DNA of 64,000 bases, from assembly GCA_027704905.1 (NCBI GenBank), contig CM051018.1, positions 21,195,642 to 21,259,641 on the forward strand, given 5' to 3'. The first letter of the stretch is position 1; every line of letters begins with the position of its first letter. The DNA comes from Muraenolepis orangiensis. Lineage: Eukaryota; Chordata; Actinopteri; Gadiformes; Muraenolepididae. A program made the translations under genes and the position numbers. Shown here piece by piece: positions 50,701-64,000 of this stretch. The notes under the pieces were generated by a model. It was not told where the DNA came from and did no database searches. It saw nothing but the letters and a program-made list of their open reading frames with translations.

Positions 50701-50851
50701 CGCCGCCGCCGCCGCTCTGCCTGGAGACTCCACCTCATCACAGCCCCGTGTGCTGGACTGTTTCGCGGCCAAGATGAATGCACTGCAGGTTGCCGTGGAA
50801 ACGGCTAATCTTTTGCAAGATATTCGATATATAATTCAAGATGGAAACTAG
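47759..50851 (+). CDS. mkks: McKusick-Kaufman/Bardet-Biedl syndrome 6 protein, four coding exons (complete)
   Basis: MKKS is a group II chaperonin-like protein of the centrosome and basal body; with BBS10, BBS12 and CCT it assembles the BBSome. The exons are 47759-48746, 49039-49220, 49938-50048 and 50408-50851, all with AG/GT junctions and phases 1, 0, 0. They give 574 residues against 570 in human. Visible blocks are LTSCFGPNGKLKQVHN, FSDCGLFTAILC, SKPACMLT, CQKVIHP, FGSKRMLHL, LLGGGCTETHLASY, LESVARALEHDGG, and the end KMNALQVAVETANL...DGN, each matching human MKKS in order. The exon 1 frame runs 85 codons past its donor, so retained intron 1 would make a longer false product. The start is the first ATG and matches human MSRL. 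The gene is head-to-head with slx4ip. Confidence 0.96.
49249..49535 (-). mobile_element. Internal Tc1 transposase fragment in mkks intron 2
   Basis: It matches 44864-45147 of the Tc1 element with only a few differences over about 280 bp. It covers the middle of the transposase N-terminal half (TARAQCRMLNKVKKN, RVSAKDLQKCLAHAN) with no terminal repeats. The flanks carry CACTCAATTG at 49239-49248 and 49536-49545. It starts about 30 bp after the exon 2 donor. Confidence 0.93.
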
Positions 50852-51427
50852 GCCTACTTGATGGAACAATTTTGTTGTTGTTACTCCAAAACGTAAATAT
50901 GGTTTATTATTTATATATTTCTGTTATTTTAGTGTTTTTATTTATTTGACTTAATAATCCCAACACTAGGCCTGAGTAGGGGCTCTGTAGGTACCAGTAA
51001 TGGCTAGTACAATTATGCAAGACCATTCAATTGTTGTCAATACGTTACTGATAAGTTATCGAGGCACAGCAGTCTTGGGTGACGTTTTGGGTGTCAAAGA
51101 ACATTTGTGTCGAGCAAAGTAATTCCTTACAAAATGGAGGAACTTCATTCTAAAACATATTTCTTGCCGTATTTTAAGCTACCACAGCCTACAACCCTTA
51201 AAATAATGGCCCCGAAGGTGCTCTCAGGTGAATTGTATTTATTCCAGATACATTCAGTATAGTGCAACGATTATTTGGTCAATATTATTATATTGATATT
51301 ATATATTATAGATTTTTTTATATCTGACTTTCCTAGCCATAGTGCTTGGGGTCAAAACACAAGCTTAAATACAATCTTGGCACAAAACACGTTCATTTAT
51401 AAATATGTTTACAAATATGAAACCATG

Positions 51428-51433
51428 AATAAA
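51428..51433 (+). terminator. Candidate mkks polyadenylation signal
   Basis: AATAAA in ATGAATAAAGTAATG, followed by a GT-rich stretch (TTGTTGCATGTTGT). It would give a 3' UTR of about 0.6 kb. Confidence 0.5.
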
Positions 51434-52104
51434 GTAATGAAATGATTCCCTTATTTGTTGCATGTTGTACTACGGCTTATTAGCGGTGAGTAGAAAGTCA
51501 AGCATATGTCTGAGCATTTCCTGTGCGTGTGTGCACATCATCACATCCGTTGATCTCTTTTCACTAGAAAAGCCATGGTTCTATACCATCATCTGCTGTC
51601 CATTACCACACACTGTAATATATGGTTATTAACCGTCAAGCAATGTCCTTTATTCATTAAGGAGGTATTTTTGGCTGTCTCCCCTGGGAAAATGACTGCA
51701 AACGGCAAACACGTCATGACTCCTTAAAGTAAGCAGTTGATCCCCTTTCTTCTTGGGTTTAACCTTTGAAATACAAGCTCCTATAGGAATGGGACGAGGG
51801 GATGCATCTTGTTCCACTTTTGGAGGATTCTCCCCGCCTCATAATGGTCAACGATGAGCAACAAAAGAGGTACTGATAGGAGTGTAGTGGAATTATTGGC
51901 AGCCTCATCATCATAATAATTGGTGTTACCTCTTCAGTCGGGGCCAGCTGCTGGTCATCTCAATCATATAGAGATGAGTCTTTTACTCTTGTAGTATGAA
52001 TACATGGCATTTGGTGGGATGCTTTCATCCAAAGCATGTTACTCTTCATACCATCTTAATAATGCTATCTTAATGCCATGGGTGCATGCATTCTTAGCAT
52101 GGGG

Positions 52105-52445
52105 TAGTGGGATTCGAATCCCTGGCCGCAATCGAAGCCCTGACCCTAGTGGTGGTGGTAGTAGTAGTTGGGGGTAGTGGGAATTGAACCCCTGACCACT
52201 ATCGAAGCCCCGACCCTAGTGATGGTGGTGGTAGTGGTAGTGGGAATTGAACCCCTGACCACTATCGAAGCCCCGACCCTAGTGATGGTGGTGGTAGTAG
52301 TTGGGGGTAGTGGGAATTGAACCCCTGACCACTATCGAAGCCCCGACCCTAGTGATGGTGGTGGTAGTAGTAGTTGGGGGTAGTGGGAATTGAACCCCTG
52401 ACCACTATGGAAGCCCCTAACCCTAGTGATGGTGGTGGTAGTGGT
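52105..52445 (+). repeat. Minisatellite of about 55-75 bp units
   Basis: Five units, each with GTAGTGGGAATTGAACCCC or a variant, GACCACTATCGAAGCCC and CCCTAGTGATGGTGGTGG. Length differences lie in the (GTA)/(GGT) part. Confidence 0.93.
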
Positions 52446-55400
52446 AGGAACCTTAAGACATTGTCACTCAGTTCCGTCTTCTACTTCATGTCTTACATGT
52501 TACACTAGTTTGTGTTACCTGTTTGGTGGTATACTCCATTCCTGACCAGTGCACATATCTCGACCTCAGCAGTTGCAGGATTGGTTTGTAGTACATCACG
52601 ATTCCTTTTGCTTTTGTGAGGTCCTCTGAGCTGAATGAAATGCAAAGGTGTGTGTGACAATAAAAACCCACATCCCTAAATTGGCCCATAGTAGTTACAT
52701 CTGTTCCCTATCCAGCAGGAGTGTGGCTGGTAATGTATCAGATGTCCACATTTGGCTGGGATTTTGGATCTACTTACTTATCATATCAGCAAACCGAAGC
52801 CAAAGTGGGGAAAAAAATGCAGAATGTGTAGTATATTACATTGCTATGCAAAGGGATGGATTTGTTGTGGTTGAGAGAGAGAGGGTGGCGGCAGAGAGAC
52901 TTGGCTAGGCTTCTAAGCTAGGTCAAACCCACATCAAATATTGCCAATACAAACATTACATACAAGCCACCATACAGTTGTGAAGTACTACAAAGAAGGC
53001 AGCAGCAGACACTGTTCATCCACCACAGAGGGCGGGGGGGGGGGGACGTATAGGGGCCCATGAGAGGCATGATGTGGCTGGGTGCAGATCCAGTGACTAC
53101 CGTGGCCGAATGCCAAGGTTAAGGATTGAAAGTTGATGCTATAGGGAGCCAGTGAAATGTGACATTTTCATAATGACGTTCAAATCAATCCAAACTAAAA
53201 CTCTTTACTGGTGGTGGTGGTAGTAGTACGACTAGTAGTAGTAGTATAGTAGAATAAATAGTTGCAGTATAGTAGTAGCAGTAGTATTATACAATTCCAA
53301 ATGTAAATATAAACATTATGCAGAAACAATCATTGAATAATATTCAGTGAAATGTGCTTCTTTAACCAGTGGCATCCTTACTCAAAAGCTAAATGGAATC
53401 TAAGCTTTTTGAGATTGGGATATGATTCTTTGAATTGTAATACCTGAAACTATTGAGCAAATTGTAACATCAACGACCTGCTTCGGGGTCGCTGCTGTGC
53501 TTGCACGTGACAATTCCGAATTCTCTTTAAAATGTTGATGAATGATTCATGTATTACAAGAGTCATTGGTTATTGGGGATTATTGTCAATGAAACACAGG
53601 CTTGACACAGTGAAGCAGATGGCTAGAGAGGACCAGATGCCACTACTTTTGTACAGTCACTGTCCTGCCTATAATGGCACAAACCATATTTCGAACCATA
53701 TTCGAAATACAATTCTCCATGTTACATCATTTCTATATCAGACAGACCAAACACCTACCATACCATATTTAAAGCTAACCTTATTTAAAACCCTGAACAC
53801 TCTGGCCACTTCCACTTGCACCCCATTACCTTTGGACGTAACCGTGTGCCAAATGTCCCCGAACAGCAGGTGTTCCAATGGAGGACCAACTGCCCAGATA
53901 CCCCAGTGATCTCACACAGATGAGGTTTGCAGCATTGGTGAACACTGTTAATAATAATAATAATAATATAATAATCCCCTCACCACAACCCCGAGGTGAT
54001 ATAATGGAGGGAATGTGATCTAGACTGAAAATTAAAACCAGACACTTTATTCTGAGGCATTGTGTTGCAGATGGCTGATTAACACTTCAGGCAAGAGCAC
54101 AGTAAGGCCACATTTACCACAGACATTGAGGTGTTTTTTTCTTTTCATCTGACAGTGAAAATGACGTCTTGATGTATTTTGATGCGGTGAGATAAGAGGT
54201 ACACAACTATTTTTTTTATTTCTTATTAGTTGTTGCTTGCTAAGTCTTGTTGCTCACTGAATGGGGTGGGGATGAGGTGCATTCCCATTGATTTAGGGGC
54301 TCACCCAGTCTGCTTCAAGAAAGGCATCTTGAGCTGCTCATCATTGGACAATATTAGCTGCTCCCCACTACTGTAAAAATAAAATAAATTATATTTAAAT
54401 TCAAATTAAATAAAGATACAATAATAAAAAACAGTCCAGCGTGACAACAGCAGACCAGGGGTTTGGCTGAACAAGCAGAGGACGGTTGAGCCAGAAAAGG
54501 AACCGGCAGTTTTCTACATCCCTCATTCAGAAGTGAGGAACCAGAAACTCATATAACAGTGGTTAAACGGACCTGGCCAACATGCTGCCCCAGCGGGAGT
54601 CAGACCCTGGGCTCATCATAATGTATGTGACTGGCCCCGGCTTGTTTTGGAATTGCCAGTTGGGTTAGGAAAACTGCTGTGTGACAGCATTTGGGTGGCC
54701 TGTGGGCAGTATGGGAAATTTCCTCTCTGACCTAAACTCTGCAAGGGCCTCACCCATTTCTTAGTACTTACAGCCACCCTTGGCACCAAAAGAAAACCAA
54801 CGCCATTACAGTTGATGACAACTGCCTGGTTACAGCAATAGGAAAAATCAACTGACCCATTTTGAACAAGTTGTTTTTAATGGGCGGGCGGCGGTCAGAA
54901 GCGTATGAGGTTATTCAGAGTCCAACCTGTTGAGCTTCCACAGAAAAAGGGAAAGTAATCAAACCGTTTTGATTGAAAAGAGTGGGGGGAACATTTGAAG
55001 GTCCGTTTCTATTGTGTGTCGTTTCTGCAGAACCACGGTAGATACGGATGGGATGTTGGGAAACAACGTTATTCTCCAACTCGGGGATAAGGGAAGAATT
55101 CACGGCATAAAAATCATCATAAAATCATCCTTGCATACTTAAGGTCCAAACAAGGTCTGTTGCCGTGTAAGATTACACATAAACCTTCAAGAAAGCCAGT
55201 TCTGGTGAGCTTAAAAATCACCCGTTTTAAAGAAACAGGCCACAGATGAATGCGTTACCAATGCACGCTGAGAGCAAACACAGTAATGGCAGAGACAAAT
55301 GTCCTCATTCGCTGATGTAAAGATAAGCTTGGTGAATACAATTTTCCAGATGGGGTACACACACACCAATGTATATACATTCCGTTTGATTGGGATGGGA

Positions 55401-55524
55401 ACATAAATGGCGATACCCAATTCTAAATTGTACATTGAATTAAAATGTGTTAATCTGGCAAATAACCCAACACGACGATAAGATAATATTCAATGGTTTA
55501 ATCGTTCTGTTGGGACTTGGCTTG

Positions 55525-55780
55525 GTAACCGGAAGGTCGCCGGTTCGAGTCCCCGAAACACCTGGGCACTGCAGAGGTGCCTTTGAGCAAGGCAGACTTA
55601 TACCGGACTAATACTAGGATGGGTTAAATGCAGAGAAACTCATTTCACTGAGTGTTTGTGACCATGTCGATTTAGGATCCCAATACTGGGTAATCAGAAA
55701 ATGTAGATTTGTTGAAACACACTATTGTCAGTTGCTTTGGATAAAAGCGTCTGCTAAATGACTGAAATGTAATGTTATGT
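55525..55780 (+). mobile_element. tRNA-derived SINE
   Basis: It contains a B box in CGCCGGTTCGAGTCCCC, the body TGCCTTTGAGCAAGGCA, and the conserved 3' domain TTTGGATAAAAGCGTCTGC followed by TAAATGACTGAAATGTAATG. The A-box half of the head is diverged. Confidence 0.78.
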
Positions 55781-57792
55781 AGATTAAGAAACTGCTAAAT
55801 GACTTCATCATTCACCATGCTCCCTCTGCTGGTAATAATGCACACATATTGTAATGTAATACAATATATGGTACAGATAGACAACTGCTAAATTGACTTG
55901 TACGATGGGCATTTCATATGTCCATATGTTGAAATACATGCAATTTATAATTTCCAATACAATACTTTTTTTAAAGAAGACACAGGGAGAAGACATCCTT
56001 TTCAATATACTTTTACTTTTTTGTAACATGAACCTTAAGCCTCGACTGTATTTTGGGATACGTTTCCTCTGCGGAACCTGAGATTAGAAACAGCTCCTTC
56101 CCAGGAGTAGGCCTTTCATAAGCAGTATATTTTGGAGGTTTGTAACTTGTTAGTTTCCGTTCTCTATGCAAGAGAAGAGGGATAATACAAAAAATGAAAA
56201 ACACATCCAACAACAAAAACGGAGGAAAACTGAACCCATGCTCTTTTGAGAGACCGCTCTCTTACTGTAGATTAAAGAGAGAAAATCAAGACGATATAGG
56301 GTCAAATAAAGATAAGATACATATGAAGAGAAAAACTAAAACGAGAGAAAACCATTGAAAAATAAAGACGGGGGAACAACACAGGTATGGTTTTCAATGT
56401 GCAGCAGTGATCCGAAGGCACGATAGCACAGTGCGTCATGCTTTGCAGGTGTTCCCTCACCCGTTCAATGAGTCGCTTTGTCAGTTAATGTCAGTCTAAT
56501 CAATTTTGACCAGTTAGCTAGCTAAATATTAACAAACCTCACCGGGTCCCGTGTTGTAACCAGTTTAGAATTTTCCAAAAAAAATAAAAAAAAGGGGGGG
56601 TATGAGGATAGAGATGCTCGGAGTGCATTATTTGAATGCGTAAACACTTGACTTCAGCAGAAGGATCCAGCAGTAACAACTATATAGAATAGCTTCAATG
56701 ACGCTACGTTTCGACTGAATCCTTGAGAGTCGGTTGAACAGGAGGCCGTTTTATAATATGGATTCAATCACTATTTCAACCGTTTCGTTTTTGATCTCAT
56801 TGTTGTTCCATTGTCTGTTGAACTGGAATTGGATGGAAATGACTATTCAAATGTGTAGTTAGTATACACAGCGTCACAATAGCAGTCGTGGGGGACCTTG
56901 CCAAATACATATATTGAGTGCTACTAGGCCATCGCTGGATAACCGTGCAGGCCTACAGCTTAACAATTGGAGCCTAATTGACAACACTTTTTAGTTTAAA
57001 TTGTACCGCCACCACACTGGCGGTAATATTAATGGTAAATATTAGTGAATCTAATACAAACTAATACCAAAAGTGGATTAAATAAAGAAAAATATGCATA
57101 AAGGATTATATTTAATCGACTAGTATAAGTATAATAGTAGGAAATGTGTTTCGGTATGTACAGCAGTGGGTTAGTGAACTGGGTTGAAGGCAGCCCTTAT
57201 AGTTAGCAACTACACCAATAAGCATGTCCGTGGTAGTAGCAGCCCCTATTATCATCATCAGGTAGCATAATAAAGCTTGAAGATTTACATCTTCCAGGGG
57301 ACCTTGAAATGATATTCATTCGATTTAAATTTAGATATCTGCTTCCCTCTTTTTTTTTTTTTAACTATACTTTCTTAGGGGGGGGGGGATACACAAGCAC
57401 ACAGGAGGAAAGTTGTGAGAAAAAAAAATAAAAATACATTTCATCTTGTATTCTTCATAGTTAGCGGAGGATAAAGACTGGACTGGGACAACCCCAGTAC
57501 TCACGAGATCCAAAACACCCCTCCTACCGCACACCACACACCCCCCCCAAACCCCTACTCTGCTGAACCATAGGCTCCTACAAATCATCAAAACTGCAAT
57601 CCAAGCAAAACGTTCCAACAAACCTACAAGACTCGGGGGGGGGGGGGGGAGATAATTGGCATTATATGAGATTTCTAGGTCCTTCCTGCAGATAGTGGGT
57701 GGTTCATTGGGTGGTGGTGGTGGTGGGGTCTGGATCAGGTTATGGCAATAGGCAGTAGTCCCCTCCCCTCCTCCTCCTCCATGAAGCAGACC

Positions 57793-62099
<4,307 letters not shown>

Positions 62100-63202
62100 C
62101 TTGGTTCCGAAGCCGCCTATCTTGGGTTCTCTTAAATCTTGTAAAAAAAATAAAAATAAAGAAACAGGGTTGTTGCTTTGTCTGTGTGTGTGGTGTTGTT
62201 GTTGTTTTGTTGTTGAGGTAACGGGTCGCTCCAGTCAGAGAGCTACTAGTAGAGACGAGCCAGGCTTGGTGGTCGCCGTTGGTGGTGGTGGTTTATGTTT
62301 ATCTTTTACGTTATAAAAAAGGGACCGTCAAGGTACTCCAATTACCTTTATAGTCACCCCAAAAACGGCCCTGTGTTATGTCGGTGAAATAACGAACCGG
62401 TTTGGTTGGCAATAACTAACAGGCTGCCAGGAAAGCAGACAACAAAGCCAGGGCTTGCTGTCAGCGGTGTTCTAATGCTGATGATGAGGACATTAAGGAA
62501 AGAGACAGGTAACCGACGGGGGAGCGTGGCTGAAACCCCGCACACGTCACAGATGTGGTGGGCGGTTTCTTAACCAATCAACGACGAGTGTAACATGAGA
62601 CGCCAGTGATGTGGGCGTGGTTATAATACCTTGGCATGAGCTCGTTTTAGGTACCAGAACAGCCCGTCGACAACTACTTTTATATTATATATATGTATTA
62701 TGTATGTAATTATATTCAACAACTATATTCACTCATATGTGCAATGTAATAAGCAATATATGCTTTTAGTTTTTTTTACATTTTTGATATAAGTTTGTAT
62801 GTCGTGTCTTGTAACTTTGTTGTTTAAAAAAAAAAAAGCAATAACAAAAATATAGATTCCAAGTTGTTTTCCAAGTTTAATGAAAAAAACCCAAAAATAA
62901 CATAACGATATTTATAACATAAATATCACAAGCATAAATGCAGGAGGGTCGATTTTCTCTATACGCAGTACACACGAATACCCCAATGGTCTTAGGGTCT
63001 TATCGGTCCCGTGCTGATGACGAAGGCGGAAGTAGTACCTTCTGCTGTTGTTTGTGTTGTAGCAGAGAACAACACATTATATATGTGGATCGGTCTTTAT
63101 ATCCCCATAGCCCAACTATTAACGCTTATTTGATTCTGAGAGAAAAAACGCTTAGAATTACAAACTATATGTCACGTCTACGAGCCGTGAAGTAGTGTAA
63201 TT
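62100..63202. other. memo1 / spast divergent promoter interval
   Basis: The two starts are 1.1 kb apart in opposite directions. A CCAAT box (62574-62578), a GC-box-like GGTGGGCGG and an ACGTCAC element lie at 62543-62580. The 62660-62940 part is AT-rich with A/T runs. No dpy30 exon is seen here, although DPY30 lies between these genes in human. Confidence 0.55.
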
Positions 63203-63320
63203 ATGACGTCCAAAACGATTAATAACAAGGGCAAAAACAACAGCGACGTTATTAAAGGCTATCATAAACAGGCGTTTGAGTACATATCCATCGCGTTAAG
63301 GATCGACGAAGATGATACAG
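63203..63320 (+). CDS. spast: Spastin first coding exon (partial gene)
   Basis: Spastin is a microtubule-severing AAA ATPase; this exon holds the start of its MIT domain. The ATG at 63203 is preceded in frame by TGA at 63188, so it is the first possible start in this exon. It gives 39 codons plus one base: a short polar leader, then GYHKQAFEYISIALRIDED, nearly identical to human FHKQAFEYISIALRIDED. The phase-1 donor (ACAG/GTTTGT) matches the human exon 1 end at c.415. The leader is only about 20 residues and has no hydrophobic hairpin, so only a soluble, M87-like form is predicted. The rest of the gene lies outside the window. Confidence 0.85.
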
Positions 63321-64000
63321 GTTTGTGGAGTGTCATTAATGTTAACGTACTTCTTTGTTATGATCTGTAGCAGTAGGCAGGACGACCAACATGGCATCCG
63401 TGAGACGCTTCTGCAGGTTCCTCCTCTACAACATCAGCAGGATTCGGTCTTTTCTCAGTGAAAAGGCTGCTCAGGCGCTCATCCAGGCTCTTGTCACCTC
63501 CCTTGTCAACTACTGCAACTCCCTCCTTGCTGGCGCCCCGGTATCTGCCATCAGACCCCCTGGAGCTCATTCAGAAAGCTGCAGCTCGCCTGGTGTTCAA
63601 CCCGACCCAAGTTCTCCCACACATCTACCCTCCTTTGGTCTCTACACTGGCTCCCTGTTGCTGCTCCCATCCAGTTCAAGACCCTGGTGCTAGCCTACAA
63701 GGCAGTAAAAGGAAAAGCTCCTTCCTGGTCGAGCCCTACATCCCTGCCCCGTCCACTTCGCTCTGCTACTTCTGCTTTCCCCCTGGCTTAGGGGCCTTTG
63801 TGGCCGATCGATGGTGGATCCAAATTGGTGGAATGAACATTCAAAGGATGTCAGGACTGCAGAGTCACTTCCCATCTTCCGCCGCAGGCTGAAAACTCAT
63901 CTCTTCAGGAAACACAACCCGGATCCTCCCTCCTAGTGCCCTCTCTTATCACTTTTTACTAGCGTCTTTCTAAGTATATTGTTTGCATGTAAGTTAGATA
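63321..64000 (+). other. spast intron 1 (partial)
   Basis: After a short unique stretch it is filled by a LINE fragment from about 63390 to near the window end. Confidence 0.75.
63390..63960 (+). mobile_element. Non-LTR retrotransposon fragment (reverse transcriptase C-terminal part)
   Basis: Broken frames read RRFCRFLLYNISRIRSFLS, ALIQALVTSLVNYCNSLLAG, LELIQKAAARLVFNP and FKTLVLAYKAVKGKAPS, the C-terminal region of jockey/L2/Rex-type RT proteins. At least two frameshifts are present. It lies in sense orientation in spast intron 1. Confidence 0.87.

Larger units (their letters stand above)
50852..57792. other. Gene-free interval between mkks and memo1
   Basis: The two genes converge here. 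Apart from an mkks poly(A) signal, a 70-bp-class minisatellite, SINE pieces and GTA/AAT triplet runs (50208-50262, 53212-53290, 53951-53972), I recognise nothing. The longest + strand frame (53532-53909) has no family resemblance. The memo1 3' UTR occupies an unknown length before 57793; poly-G lies at 57636-57649. Confidence 0.65.

Noticed and set aside
53532..53909. + strand frame of 125 codons
   Set aside because: Begins with ATG but shows no known motif, no codon bias that I can judge, and no transcript signals; treated as chance.
62938..63195. Frame before spast and a nearby hydrophobic frame (LYMWIGLYIPIAQLL) as a possible membrane hairpin
   Set aside because: Neither is in frame with the MIT exon nor resembles the spastin hairpin, and no donor joins them to 63203.

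Overview
This window is nuclear DNA from a ray-finned fish. The genes have vertebrate splice structure and encode clear orthologues of JAG1, SLX4IP, MKKS, MEMO1 and SPAST. The repeats are typical of teleosts: a Tc1-family DNA transposon, L2-type LINE pieces, tRNA-derived SINEs and a very high density of (CA)n and (GA)n microsatellites. I cannot name the species.

Layout: the last exon and long 3' UTR of jag1 (+ strand) occupy about 1.0-4.1 kb. slx4ip lies tail-to-tail with it on the - strand, with seven coding exons spread from 46.0 kb down to 6.45 kb; its roughly 38 kb of introns hold most of the simple repeats. mkks (BBS6) starts 1.7 kb from the slx4ip start, head-to-head on the + strand, and is complete in four coding exons (47.8-50.9 kb). 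A 6.9 kb gene-free stretch follows. memo1 is complete on the - strand in nine exons (57.8-62.1 kb, 297 codons). Its start faces the first coding exon of a spastin gene (spast, + strand, 63.2 kb), which continues beyond the window.

The order jag1-slx4ip-mkks matches human 20p12 in order and relative orientation. memo1-spast matches human 2p22 in relative orientation, but no dpy30 is seen between them. The window therefore contains a join between two vertebrate synteny blocks, between mkks and memo1. These genes do not form one pathway: Jagged1 is a Notch ligand, SLX4IP is a partner of structure-specific nucleases and telomere maintenance, MKKS is a chaperonin-like ciliopathy protein, MEMO1 is a metal-binding cell-motility factor, and spastin is a microtubule-severing AAA ATPase.

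I found no unknown multi-gene system. The most unusual points are: simple repeats in functional positions (a (TCC)n tract serving as the polypyrimidine tract of an slx4ip exon, a (CA)n tract 40 nt upstream of a memo1 exon, a tandem repeat coding part of SLX4IP, and a 20-bp minisatellite in the jag1 3' UTR); a 41-bp array inside a LINE reverse-transcriptase gene that rotates through all three frames; an internal Tc1 fragment in mkks intron 2 flanked by 10-bp direct repeats; a low-complexity insert in the Jagged1 intracellular domain; and a spastin first exon without the usual N-terminal membrane hairpin. Exon joins were worked out by eye from splice sites, phase and remembered human protein sequences; no alignment was run.
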